Below the pieces are notes generated by a model. That model saw nothing but the letters and a program-made list of their open reading frames with translations. It was not told where the DNA came from and made no database searches. This document shows, piece after piece, positions 1-11,500 of a stretch of DNA of 64,000 nt. This stretch comes from Tipula vernalis (taxonomy: Eukaryota > Arthropoda > Insecta > Diptera > Tipulidae): NCBI GenBank assembly GCA_958295665.1, contig OY282558.1:337253106-337317105 (forward strand), in the 5' to 3' direction. How positions within the stretch are numbered: position 1 is the stretch's first letter; the number at the start of each line of letters is the position of its first letter. Position numbers and translations under genes: made by a program.

Positions 1-162
1 TATTTTGCTTAATTATAGGTTGTTTCGCCTTTTTTATTTTTCAAAATGGTGTTCGCTTTTTTTAATAATTATTTTCTTCGCTAATCTTTACTTGCTGAAG
101 GTTGGTTTTGAACAGAACAGATTTATACAATTTATTTTCCAATTAATTTCTAGGTTGGTAAT

Positions 163-226
163 GGTTTATGGTTCATCAGTACATCTAATTTTCTGCAGAT
201 GTCGTAATAGTGATGAACCATAAACC
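163..226. repeat. 16-bp perfect inverted repeat upstream of TATA box
   Basis: GGTTTATGGTTCATCA at 163-178 is the exact reverse complement of TGATGAACCATAAACC at 211-226, with a 32-base loop. It lies just upstream of the putative core promoter of the BEL LTR and could be a regulatory site or a cruciform. Confidence 0.8.
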
Positions 227-248
227 GAACGTACTCATTTTTACGCAT

Positions 249-256
249 GTATAAAT
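249..256 (+). promoter_or_regulatory. putative TATA box of the BEL LTR
   Basis: GTATAAAT preceded by ACGCAT, identical in context to the promoter motif of the second BEL LTR near 33985-33998. The function is inferred from position and motif only. Confidence 0.5.
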
Positions 257-260
257 AAAT

Positions 261-511
261 TAAATGGCATTTGTTATTGTAAACAAATATCCAGACGTCA
301 AAATGATTGCGTTCGACATAAACAAATTGGTGAGTATTTTTATTTTCTTAACGATTTAACATTAAATAATTCACAACTAACTAAATTATTAAATGGCATT
401 TGTTATTGTAAACAAATATCCAGACGTCAAAATGATTGCGTTCGACATAAACAAATTGGTGAGTATTTTTATTTTCTTAACGATTTAACATTAAATAATT
501 CACAACTAACT
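261..511. repeat. 129-bp tandem duplication containing splice-donor-like sites
   Basis: Two almost identical copies start at 261 and 390, each beginning TAAATGGCATTTG. Each carries GGTGAGTATT, a consensus-like 5' splice site, and a TTTCAG acceptor-like site follows the second copy near 523. The duplication lies downstream of the TATA box, so it would be in the transcribed leader. Confidence 0.9.
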
Positions 512-928
512 TAATCATTTCAGAATTCAATTGCTGTTAATGTGAATTAAGATAAGTATAGTTTTTAAGTGTACATTAAATTATTCTAATTTATAATTGT
601 GTAATTCTAGGTTATGATATCGTATATACATCAAATTGAAAGCTAAGTATATAATTAATTCTTAATTCTAAATTCTTTTTTTTGTTTTTGCAGTTGCTGA
701 GCTAAATAGTACGGCTGAGTTTTGATGATGTGAATAATTTTATTCATTGGTCCTTCGAGCCATTAAAAATAACTGGCACCAATTAGAAATACGCCAAGCA
801 ACAACCGGCCAATTCAAGTAAAATACCAAACAATAACCATAGAAGCTGCACCACGAAACACTAGTTCGCATTAAAAATTGTTCCTGTCGCTTGCCGTCTA
901 ATAAGCTTTCTCAAGTACAACCATAAAT

Positions 929-1160
929 ATGGAAGAACTGCTAAGAAAACAAGAACAAAAAGCAGAAGAGATACAGCAGCTCATTTCAAATTACAACCAA
1001 AATGGAGTGCAGCGGAAAACAAACACCTATCTTGAGAAGAAAATCGCAGCGTTGAACAAGTCTTACAACAAGTATGTTGATGAAGACAACAAGATTAGAG
1101 ACTTTCAAAATCCATTGACATCAACACATCAATACTTCAAGGATAGAGATCGGTTCAGAT
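929..1160 (+). pseudogene. gag: BEL/Pao gag, N-terminal fragment
   Basis: The reading frame starts at ATG 929 and encodes a charged, coiled-coil-like N terminus (MEELLRKQEQKAEEIQQL, then leucine- and lysine-rich sequence to DRDRF). In style it matches the start of BEL/Pao Gag polyproteins. Similarity stops near residue 77. The frame then runs into sequence belonging to the minus-strand LINE, so the annotated end is the element junction, not a natural stop. Protease, reverse transcriptase and integrase are absent here. Gag would package the element RNA in cytoplasmic particles. BEL assignment is moderate; truncation by LINE sequence is clear. Confidence 0.55.
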
Positions 1161-2145
1161 GTATGCTATTATTTCTTAAGCAACTTTGGTCTATGCTTTT
1201 TTTTATATCGATTATATCTTTATCATTATAGTTATTATATGATATATTATTTAGTTTTAATAAGCAATTTTTGGAATCCGTAAATATTACTGCTGTTTTG
1301 TTGTGTTGTTTTTCTAATATTTTAATAGCCTCTTTAATTCCAAGTAGTTCTACTATTGATGAGCTTGTCTTCTTATGTATTTTAAATTTATACTTAATAT
1401 TCAAATTTTCTATAAAAACTGCGTACCCACTTCGCATCATGTTACTATTTACCGAACCATCTGTATAAATGATAAAATCCCAAGGTTTTATTTGTGTGTA
1501 TCTATTCATTTTCCGCTTAATAATTTCCAAATTATCATTTCTGGTGAATGTACTAAGGTCAATATTTATTGGTTTAATAATTGTATCATATTTTAATGAA
1601 AAATATGGGATTTGTTTATATTGGAGGTATTCAATATTTTTAAGGTTTTCTATTGATATTATAGCTGGCGGTAGCATCTTTTTATTCCAATATCTTTCCC
1701 CTATCTCCATTGATTCGTATAACTCCATTATTATTTTATAGACCAGATGGCCCTTATACCGTGAAATGCTCAATATATATTTGTTCGATAAAAATTGTGT
1801 TCTTATATTAATTGGCTCTACTCCAGCTTCTACTTCCAATATTTGCGTTGGTGTCGATGATAAACCGCCTAATGCAATCCGTATCGCTTTATATTGTAAT
1901 CGTGATAATTTTAATAATCTAGTTTTTGTCGCTGTAGCTGTCATTAAGCATGAAAATTCAATATGTGTTCTGATCATCGATTTGTATATGTTAATTAGAT
2001 TATTTGGATGAGCTCCCCATTTTATTCCACATATACTTTTCATTAAGTTAAAGCCTGTATTACATTTTTTCCACTTTTGAAATTTCCTTGTTCCATTTAC
2101 TCTTAGAGTCATAGTATATTCCCAAAAATAATACTGTCTCATCAA
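1160..2145 (-). pseudogene. LINE 1 ORF2, RT thumb and RNase H part
   Basis: The translated frame has the post-RT region with RLQYKAIRIALGG and STPTQILEVEAG, typical of I-group elements. An RNase H domain follows with IYTDGSV (first Asp), ELLGIKEAI (Glu) and VIFTDSKNC (second Asp). The fourth catalytic region (HxxxxGNExAD) is not present, because the coding sequence runs into BEL-derived DNA near 1160. The apparent stop at 1129 is therefore outside the element. RNase H would remove RNA from the RNA/DNA hybrid during retrotransposition. The domain is incomplete, so presumably inactive. Confidence 0.8.
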
Positions 2146-3657
2146 ATTTTATTGTCTTATTACTTAAGCAAATTCGGGGGCTTTTTTTTTATCCTGTGTC
2201 TACTAAAAATAACTCCCTTTGTTTTTTCTACTGATATCTTAAGTTTTAAGAAATCCAATTCATTGTTTAAATTATTTATTCCTTCCGCTATTATACCTTG
2301 TCCATATTCAATGGTTTCAGATTATATATATATATACATATATCGTCCGCGTATTGTATCATTTTAATTTCATTCCCAAGTATTTTATCTATATCCTTTG
2401 TATAAATATTATACAGCAATGGGCTTAATATTGAACCCTGGCAAATACCTTTATAATCATATGGTCCAAAGCTGCTATTTTCTACTTTAAAGGCTAGCTT
2501 TCGGTCATAATAATATTTATAAATCCATAAGCAGACGAGTGGATCTAAATTTGAATCCATCATTTTCTTGAATAAAACATGCAAGTCCACATTATCATAT
2601 GCACCTTTAACATCTATGAAAACTGCAATCATATATTCATGTTTATTATATGTTTTCTGAATTTCCGAATTTAGAATCATATGATTGTCACGTACGCTTC
2701 TACTCTTTCTGAAGCCAAATTGTAGTTTAGAACATATTTGAAATTTTTCTATGTGGTATTCCAGTCTATTTTTAATCATCAGCTCCAATGCCCATACACG
2801 ACAATAATGTAATTGGTCGATAGGAGTCTGCTTGATGTATATCTTTTCCCTTTTTGCAAAACAAAAGTACTATATGTTCTCTTCAATCCATAGGTACAAA
2901 TCCTTCTTTTATAACCCTATTGAATAAGCTTATCAGTATTTTTCTAAATTTAATAGGAAGTTGCCTCAGCATTTCGTAATTTATTCGATCCATCCCCGTA
3001 CTAGTATTCTTTCTATGATTTAAAGCTATATTTAGTTCATTCATATTAAAGTCCACAAAATCATTTGTCGTACTCATGTCCATCCTCGACGCTGGTCTTC
3101 CACAGTATTTATGTGCAAACTCCGAAATCCAATTATATTGGTCGCATGTAGTTTTCTCGTTCACATATATTCCTTTTAATCTACGTATTGTCTCAAATAC
3201 TTTGGATATATTTGTTCCTGGATTGATATTTTCACATATCTTCTCCCATTCAATTTTTTTTTCTCTGACGAATATATTTTCTTGTTTTAGCTTTTTGTCT
3301 TTTATATTCAATGTAGTTTTCTAGGTTACTTAAGTGATTGAACGTACTAAGTTTTCGCCTGCACATTGCTACTTGTCTTCTGCATTCTGTATTCCACCAC
3401 GGTGATTTAGCCTGATCAGGTTCATAATTATAAATTTTAGTCATAGGGATAGCATTTGATGCCGCGTCATTTATTTTACTTATTATTCTAGTATATTTTT
3501 CTTGTATGTTGTTACAAAGTAAAATATTATCCGAATTAGCTTCCAATTTTTGTTTATATATATTCCAGTTTGCTTTTTTGAAGTTTCTGCGGACAATAGT
3601 TTGGCTAGTACCATCTATTATGTTTGTTTTTAATTTTAAACATTTGTAACGATGAGC
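2146..3657 (-). pseudogene. LINE 1 ORF2, reverse transcriptase core and linker
   Basis: Broken frames together give a linker with SPWWNTECR (around 3430), the RT start with TGMDRINYEMLRQLP, then QFGFRKSRSVRDN, AVFIDVKGAYDNV (first catalytic Asp), GICQGSILSPLLYNIYT and IQYADDICIY, the catalytic YADD box near 2340. At least two frame changes separate these blocks (about 2790-2880 and 3250-3310). On the right the coding sequence continues to 3657 (NFKKANWNIYKQKLE), where the unidentified insert begins. The enzyme would perform target-primed reverse transcription in the nucleus. Catalytic residues survive, but the frame is not intact. Confidence 0.85.
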
Positions 3658-5414
3658 TGTTAAATATGTCCATCCCGGTTAAATGAAACTCGAGATGAAA
3701 TTCTTATTTTCCTCACACCGTTATCAGAATCTCCAATTGGAAAAAAAAAAATGGTGAGGCAGCACATTGCCGGCTAGGCGACAGTCAGATGGGGGGTTTT
3801 TCTCACCATCCAATTAGAGCTAGAAATGCTGCTTTGAAATCAAATAAAAAATAAACACTAAAACAACACACACCCCGTTTTACATATGATCAGCTAGACC
3901 ACTGAAGAGAAAATAAACATAATCACTGTTCTTCATTAACTGAATATCATGTTGTTTGAAATATCCACAGTTGCGATGATCGGCTGTAAATGATCATCAT
4001 TCTTTACCCACCCTAACACGATAAAATAATTAGCCAAACAAAAATTGGCATATCCCCATGCTCAAAATGGAGCTCGGAACTCAAATCATCACTTTAATTT
4101 TAACACATCATCTTGAATTCTAAAACTGGCACAACTCAATGATCATACTATAAGCACCCATACATTACAATATTAAATAAAAATGAGCATCAATAAAACG
4201 AAACGTATGTAAATTAGAATTTGGCTTTAAACAATGTACGAAGCACAATTTATTTTCACAAACTTGGAATACTACTGAAAATAATTAAACAACATAAACT
4301 GTATTCAGGCGCAATCAAAATTATATGTTTGAGTAAATTCTATAATTGTTAGTAAATATCTTAATTAAATTGCATGCACTTATAAATATTATACATTTGT
4401 TTACATATGATATATATGAATTTAAGTATATAAATAAGTAATAAGAATAAACAAAATAAATTTAATGTATGAAAATAACTAGCACATAAGATATTAATTA
4501 AACGGATATAATTTAAAGTAATAAATAAATTCACATATAGGTCTTAAACATCGATGGTGATATACATAAATATAAAGCCTCTGTAGAGGTCACAATACTT
4601 TGTCTTCGGAAGTTTATCCTTGATTGATCCCGTTTACGCTTGCGCATCAACCGTATTTGCGCGGGTCAGTATTCTACTTAATATCGAAATATCTCGATTT
4701 ATAATTTTGCGTTATGACCAAGAAGAACCACGCAAAGTTCGTGATTTAATACTCGTTTTGATTAGCTTAATCGCTCGTGATGATATATTTGTATCGCGCG
4801 ATTATTTTAATAATCATGAATGACTTACAGTTTTTTCTGCTTATGGTACCAGAACAACTATCCATAAATTGTGTTCTAATGGTCTTATGAATCACGGGTT
4901 CTTCTGCACATAACAAAATTAAAAGGAAAAGAAATTTCACTACAGAATGATTGCGTGGTTTCACTTAGAAATGTATAATATATTTACCTTGGGCTATCAA
5001 ATTGAACTTTATATTAATGCCGTAAGGCTATACCGAAATTAATTTACTTTATTAATTTTTATAATTAATTTAATGTTGACACGAGCACTGTCACTTGTTA
5101 AACCACGAACGAGACTGTAAATATATTTATTTGTTTGATTCTCTAATTGAAATCATGCACAACAAGAATAGCCTTAATAAACGGAAAACTGGATCAATCG
5201 CTTTTGGGTCGGTAAACGATGTTTGATGTACATTTTTTTTTATATTGGATACAATTACACACAAATATTGACCAGCCTAAACACCGTTTCCGTACAACAA
5301 CAGTCTTATGTTAACAAAATGCGCTATGAATACAGTGCGTAACCTAATAAGGAGACTCAATACTAATTATGCGACGCGGTGTGACGGTATGACCATTGGA
5401 ATTTTTATTTAACA
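3658..5414. mobile_element. unidentified 1.76-kb insertion inside LINE 1
   Basis: LINE coding similarity stops at 3657 and resumes at about 5415. The insert begins TGTTAAAT and ends ATTTAACA, an 8-bp perfect terminal inverted repeat in the TG...CA form seen in LTRs. There is a TATA-like ATATAAAG near 4572 and several AATAAA signals, but no significant ORF. The bases just outside do not show a clear target duplication (GAGC against ATCG). If the ends are placed four bases further in, the flanks read TTAA on both sides, as for piggyBac, but no convincing inner inverted repeat was seen. A solo LTR is my first guess, at low confidence. Confidence 0.5.
3733..3830. repeat. imperfect inverted repeat within the insertion
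   Basis: CAATTGG, an A-run, then ATGGTGAG on the left faces CTCACCATCCAATTAG on the right. The loop contains CCGGCTAGGCGAC. It could form a hairpin and its role is unknown. Confidence 0.5.
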
Positions 5415-6080
5415 ATCGAATTGTTACACATTATAGGATAATGATCACTTTGAGCCACATCATTTATTGTTTTCCATCCTGTAATACATGGCTTTATATC
5501 CGCCGTAGTAATTGTTAAATCTTTTACCGTGTTTCGCCAATTAGGCCTCGGAATTCTTGTAGGTGTACGATCATTTAATATTATTAAATTATTAGTAGTA
5601 ATACATTTTTCTATCTCCACCCCTTCGTAATTTTGACAACTATCGATTCCCCAATATGAGTGATGCGCATTAAAATCTCCAATCCAAATAGTATTGTTGT
5701 TTGTTTGTCGTAAAATGTTGCTCCATTCATTTGCATTTATTTTATGTTTGGGATGTGCATATACATATGCATATAATTGAAATCTCTTTATTATTAAAAT
5801 AAATCTTAACTCCAATTTTTTCCATTCCTAAATTTATATGTTGTAGTTGTATCTTTTAATAATTTAAGCTTTTATGTACTAATAATGCTACCCCTCCACC
5901 ATGGCTATTCTTATCCTTTCGTATAACGTAATAATACTTCATATTAAATGTTTTATTTTCATTTAATTGGGTATCCATTATTCCGCAAATGTGTATATTA
6001 TTATGCTTAAGTATATATTTGAGTTCTTCTTTACTATTACCTATACCTTGAATATTGAATTGTAATATATTCAAGCTCAT
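5415..6080 (-). pseudogene. LINE 1 ORF2, N-terminal endonuclease
   Basis: The ORF2 start is ATG at 6080-6078, sharing the bases ATGA with the ORF1 stop. The protein begins MSLNILQFNIQGIGNSKEEL, the first EN motif (N and Q). GGGVALLVHK follows, then after a frame change near 5830 IWIGDFNAHHSYWG (catalytic GDFN) and VAQSDHYPI (the SDH motif). This is the apurinic-like endonuclease that nicks target DNA. The frame is broken between 5815 and 5856, and the insert cuts the coding sequence right after the SDHYPI motif. Confidence 0.85.
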
Positions 6081-7571
6081 TGTGTTAACTCTATTAATCC
6101 GGAAGTTAAACTTTCGGAACTGTATATTTCCATATCATTATTATTTTTATAATTCTCATTCGACTTAGATTTTGAGTTTTCTAACAAGCTTTTCTTCTCA
6201 TATATCTCGTTTGGCTTCTTTACACTCCATTCTTTTTTATGTCTTTCCATAACTATCTTATCATGTAGTCTTTTTCGTAATTCCATTCGTTCATTGTGTT
6301 GCATACTATGCTGTGGTTCTTGTATTGTTTTAATTTCGTCTTTTTCTGCTGTCGCTATTCTTTTAATTACTTTGGTTTCTCGTTCTCCCTTTTCTATGAT
6401 ATTTTCTCTATTTCTTTTACTGTTATTTGTCTTTCTTGGTAAATCTGTTTCTTTATCTTTTAGTTTTTTGTAAAATCCATTGTGTTTAAATCTAGGTATC
6501 GCATTTAAAACTGGAATTTCTCTCTTCTTATTTTCATCTACTATTAATGGTGGAAACTGATCTTCTTCTAGACTATCAAATCGATTCATACTCATGAAAT
6601 TCCCCCAACCATTGTTTCTATATTTTGGAAACTCTATTTCCGCTTCTTGTTGGCACTGCATTTTTTCTGCCATTCTGTATTTTATTTCTTGTTGTCTTAT
6701 TTTCTCCGGGCAGTCCAATGAATCAGCATGATGATTGCTCTTACAATTGCAGTACTGCAAATTATTCTTATCGCAATCGTGTTGCGTATGATTTTTATCT
6801 GCACAATTTTTACATCTTTGGATACCTTTACAATTTCTTGCATTATGGCCAAATCTCCAGCATTTGAATCACTGTATTACTCTTTGTATATATGGCGTGA
6901 CTCCGAATCTGATATAATTCATATACACGTACTGTGGAATTTGTTTTCCTTCAAAGAATATTTGTATAGATTTGCTCGGTATCATGATTACTTCCCCTAC
7001 GTTTCAATCTTCTAAGTGTTTTTATTTTAAATTGCCGACTATCAATCATTTTTGTTACTTGGATGTCACTGTATTCTACATCAACATCATGTATTACCCC
7101 TGCTCTGGCTATATAATTTATCGGTATAAATGCTTTCAATTTTTTTTTCTTCAAAAACTGTGCTTTCTGCTATATTATTAGCAATTTCAGGTTTTTTACA
7201 ATCAATTATAAATTTTTGTTTCCCAACTCGTTTGATTTCATTGATGCCTTTCCATTTGTAATTTTAATTACTATATCAGCAATTTTCAATGTCGATATAT
7301 ATGTAACGTTATTATCATTATTATTATTTTCATATTTTTTGATCACTATAACTCTGTATGAACCGTCATTTCCGTTATTTACATCGTATTTAATATTATA
7401 AACTCCTGTACTTTTATCACTATTTATATTAACTATTCCACTTGTATTTACATTATTTTCTTGCTTCTCAGTCACTGAATTAACTTTAGTCCCACCGGGA
7501 TCATCTCCCGCACTATTTTCAATCATTCTCTTCTGGATTTTATCCACTAATTGATTTAATAAACTGTTAAA
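6077..7571 (-). pseudogene. LINE 1 ORF1 (Gag-like, CCHC knuckles)
   Basis: Reading down from about 7571, the N terminus is Asn- and Lys-rich. A nucleic-acid-binding region around 6960-6900 contains IPQYVYMNYIRFGV. A CCHC knuckle block follows (FKCWRFGHNARNC, RCKNCADKNHTQHDC, YCNCKSNHHADSLDC). The C-terminal third is lysine- and glutamate-rich and ends at the TGA at 6077-6079. A frameshift lies near 7003 and a TGA replaces the Cys codon that should open the first knuckle (6869-6871). ORF1 proteins of this kind coat the element RNA. No clear ATG was found for the N terminus. Confidence 0.8.
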
Positions 7572-7789
7572 ATGTTCTGTTCTAACTTTTTATTTATAAA
7601 TTATTTAGCTCTGTAATCGATCTGTACCCTATCACGTTTGAAGATGAAATGTGTCTAGAGAGATGATATTGGTAAATAATTAAGTGCTTTATACTGGTTT
7701 GGATGTTTAATAAATTATTAAACATAATACCAAACTAAATAAAACAAATTTTAATAAAATATTTTATATTCTGTAATTATAACATTAGT

Positions 7790-8547
7790 CTTATAATAGT
7801 CCCCTTATTTCGTCAATATTTCGTTGACCCTCCTTTTGCAGCAATAAGTCCTTTAATTCGTCGAGGCATGCTTTTTATGCATGACTGAACAGTGTCATTG
7901 TTGAAGATGGGGATTATGGTTCCACTCGAAAATCAACTTATCAATGAGTTCTTTTCTTGTAGTTATCGTAGATTTTGCAATTTCTCTTTTTAGAAGCTCC
8001 CAGGCATTCTCTATAGGGTTCATATCTGGAGAGTTTCCAGGCCATTCCAAAACTGTATTATTATTTTGTTGTAAAAAGCTTGTGATACTCTTAGCTTTAT
8101 GACAAGGAGCACTTCTTCAGCGACAAGACCACACACTTCACCAACTTTCTCAGGAGAGAGGTCACCATTTTTTCCCATCTAAAATATTTCAAAAGATCAT
8201 ATTTTTTTTAATTTTCTTATTGTATAATTGCAAAACAATATAAAATAAGAACAGACTATCGCACTGAAACAAAATTTGCAACGCATACTTACCGTAATTA
8301 GTCAAAAGAAACTACTTTAAAATTAACAAATTTTTAGGTTATGTAATCCTTTGTTCGCTCTCGAGGATATAATGACATTAATTTTTTTTTACTGCGTTGC
8401 AAACATTAAAATATCTTGTTTAATGTTGCCAGAACTAGAAATTTAAAAAACAAACACATACACGCCTAAATAAAAACACAATTGTGCTCTGAAGTTAGAA
8501 AATTCAATTATTTTTGCTTGGGTCTAATATTATGGCCAGGTACTGTA
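7790..8547 (-). mobile_element. internally deleted Tc1/mariner-like element
   Basis: The right end on the plus strand is GGCCAGGTACTG followed by TA. Read inward this gives CAGTACCTGGCCATAATATT, a Tc1-style terminus flanked by the expected TA. The left end is degraded; ATAACATTAG near 7779-7788 may be its counterpart. The interior encodes the first and last parts of a Tc1-type transposase with the middle missing. Confidence 0.75.
7813..8178 (-). pseudogene. Tc1/mariner transposase, N and C termini fused by deletion
   Basis: From ATG 8178 the minus strand reads MGKNGDLSPEKVGEVCGLVA, the start of the DNA-binding domain. About 20 codons later the frame changes and sequence from the catalytic C terminus follows: CHKAKSITSFL, LEWPGNSPDMNPIENAWE (the Pro-rich DLNPIEN region with the last acidic residue) and EWNHNPHL. 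It ends near GLIAAKGGSTKY at 7813. The first two catalytic Asp positions lie in the deleted part, so this copy cannot encode a transposase. It resembles the first step towards a MITE. Confidence 0.8.
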
Positions 8548-11500
8548 GTTATTTGACATAAACATTTAACATGTTTGTAAATAACGTGACAGTTATTTCT
8601 GTTTATTAACACACTTACATTTATTTGACATAAATATTTTAATGTTTGCCAGAAACACAAGGAATTGGGCACAAATTAAAATTGTTTATACCAAATGTAT
8701 TGTATTTAGAATTGTTCCCAAACCCGATTTCAATGAATAAAATGTTACCTGTAAAAATTGTTTGAGGTGGACAATAACTTTCGCCTTACAGTTAACGTTA
8801 TGCGTTTTTGTATCTCAAAAGCCGGAAATCACGTTTTCGCTGAAAGTATCCTCCTACCAAAAGATTGCTTTTCATAGTGGGTTGTACAAAATAATAAGGT
8901 AAAGTGTCGTTAAAATGACAAATATTTTTATTTAAACAATTTTTATATAGTACAGTTACTCGTGTTTCTCTATTGTGCGAGCTAAGAGAAACCCGTGACG
9001 CTGGTACACAAATTGTCGGAAAATTTTCAATACTTGTTACATTCCATACAACTATAGTTTCATGGCAAATTTTCCACCAAACTTTTAACAAGCAAAGTTT
9101 AAATCCCAAACATTAATTTGTAATTTTGAAAAAAAAAATTTTAATTAATATGTTCAAGCTATGTAAATATGAATTTCCAATTAAAAGCGATTATCATCTC
9201 TTGTTAGAAATAGACAGAACACTGTCAATACTAGCACTATAAAAATATTTGTTTAAAAATGTGTTTACATACATACTATATATCGATTTGTAACAAAATC
9301 GACAACTTTCTATTTAAATAATTCATTAATTTAAAGCTGGTGTCCAAATCTTTTATTTATTTTGTTGGCGGTTGTTTTATGTACAAACATAAATGAATGC
9401 GCTATATTATGTACATACAATATATGTAGTTAAGTACGTCTATGAAATGCAAACATCTTCTCGTACTTCTGACAGCAACAATAATCATACTCTAATAGAG
9501 CTGTAACAATATTTTGAAATGGGGAATATAAACAAAAAATGCGTGAGCTCCATTGTAAGTAAAGAAATGGGGAAATGGGAAAACCCCAAATTGTTAAATA
9601 AGTGTCATTTATCAGGAAATAACTAAAGGGACGTTCATTGAATAATAAAATATTAGTTTTGAGATTTTGTGTATTTATGTGTACGAGTATAAAACGGTGT
9701 ATTACATAGGTTATGTATTTGGTAAGTATATAAGGTAGAAGACGGAACCAGAAGCAATCTATCAAAATTATTATTGAAGACTATAATTTGAAAATAAATG
9801 AAATATTGACTTTACGTGTTCTTGAAAGAAAAAAAATTGATGAGATAACATAACGGTAAAATCTAATTTATCATTATCAATTTTTGTAGATAAATATTTT
9901 TAATTAACCACATTAACATTTTGAGTCAAATATGGTTTTCCATTGGTTATGAATTTTCTAATCTTTTATCTAACTATAATAGAAGAATTATTTCTTCAGT
10001 ACGACGAGAACTAAAAAGATTTATAGTTTAAAAAAAAAAAACTTTTCTAGAAAGTTTCTTTTTTTATTATTTTGTAGATTGATCTAGTTTTTGCCCAACT
10101 TTTAAGTGCTGTTTCCTTTTTTGTAAGCTTAAAGCATTTTAAATTATTTTAATGAAAGTTTTAGTAATTACTCAATTAAGAACTTTTACTGCTGACTGAT
10201 AAATTTATAATAGTTTCGCCTTTGGGTATAGTAATATCTTCAGTGGTGAAGAAAACAAATTGGTAATAATTAATAAAGAATTTTAAAAAAATTGTTGAAA
10301 AGACATCACCTTAGGTATATCTAAACACATTCATAATTGAATAAATTTTATGTTGGTGTTATTTTAGCCTCATCGTATTTGAGTAATAAACACCAAGAAA
10401 TTGATGGTTAAATGAAATTCCTGTGTTGGTAATTAAATACATCTTTTAGTGAACCGAGTACCGTAACTTTTTTTATGAAGGCGACTGTAAAATTACTTAC
10501 AATACAATAAATTCAAACAACTTTGTTGATGAAAAGAGGTAATAAAGCGCAGTTGTTATTAACAATTATAATTGCTTAACGCTATAAATCATAACTTGGA
10601 ACAATAAAGAATTACAGAATCATAAATTTTTAAGTTATGTTTTTTATTATCGGAAAATTGTATTTATAAAAGAGGTGAATAAGAAATTTAATTTCCAATG
10701 CGAATATCGATTTTCTTGGAACAATCAACTTAAAAAGTTTTGTGAAATAAAGTGAAAAAAAAAAATTATTCTCGACAAAAAGTTGGTTATAAGATAAAAT
10801 GTACTGATATAAAAACGTTTTAATTACATTTTATAAAACTATTTTTTTGTTTTCATTGTAAACAGGAAAACTGTCTTAAACTCTCTTTAGAATTTAAACA
10901 GAAAAGTGTAGATATTGTTCTGTAGACACTATGTTTCCGTTTTTACACTCTGTTCCACTTGATTCAGATCAGTACATTTTGCTGCATCACGTATGCTTCA
11001 TACAAAAGTTAATTAGTATACATCTGTTTAAAGGAAGAACTATATTAGGAAAGAGAGCAACTGTTTAAATCCATTAAAACTTAATTATTCTAACACAATT
11101 TTTCATTACCTGTAGACCAATATTTTATACAAATTTAAATCACAAAACCACAAGACTGTTTTTTTAAATATTCCAAAACAGAAGTTTAAAAAACAATCTG
11201 CACCGGAAAAACCGCTAAATATTCTCAAAATAAAAGTTTGGATTTATCCAAATGACACAGAGTGTAACTAACTATTCAGAAGACAGTTTTCTTATTTTAA
11301 AGACTTTATATATTCTCATTTTAATTGACTTTCAAGATTATATTTTACTTCAACTAAATTAAGTGGTTGAATCATGAAAACATGAAGAAAAATCGGTTAA
11401 AGTGTTTTTCGTAAATAAATAAATAAAGGAAAACTAATTTATCGTACATATACTCGTAAATTTAAATAAAATGATTATGAAACTACACCCGCGAATGAAG

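Larger units (their letters stand above)
1..928 (+). mobile_element. BEL/Pao-like LTR tail and 5' leader (partial at window edge)
   Basis: The stretch leads directly into a BEL-type gag start at 929. It contains a TATA box (249-256), a perfect 16-bp hairpin just upstream of it, a 129-bp tandem duplication downstream, and the motif TGGTCCTTCGAGCC at 748-761, which I associate from memory with BEL/Pao leaders. The same ACGCATGTATAAAT context recurs in the well-supported BEL LTR at 33985-33998. The LTR start lies outside the window and the LTR/leader boundary was not located. Identification as BEL is an inference from the gag start and promoter similarity. Confidence 0.55.
1160..7571 (-). mobile_element. 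decayed I-group non-LTR retrotransposon (LINE 1)
   Basis: Reading the minus strand from 7571 down to 1160 gives, in order, an ORF1 with CCHC knuckles, an AP-type endonuclease, a reverse transcriptase and an RNase H. This order is typical of the I group (I, Loa, Outcast and relatives). All parts carry frameshifts or stops. The copy is split by a 1757-bp insert at 3658-5414. The 3' end is missing: RNase H runs into BEL sequence near 1160 before a stop or tail. 3' truncation is unusual for LINE insertion and suggests a later deletion. Confidence 0.85.

Noticed and set aside
1129..1165. Natural stop of LINE 1 ORF2 at 1129
   Set aside because: The last codons lie in BEL gag sequence read in reverse. 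The stop is accidental.
8798..9109. 103-codon minus-strand ORF
   Set aside because: No domain, signal or neighbour support. AT-rich chance frame.
9430..9765. 111-codon minus-strand ORF, aromatic-rich
   Set aside because: No recognisable motif. Composition matches random AT-rich translation.
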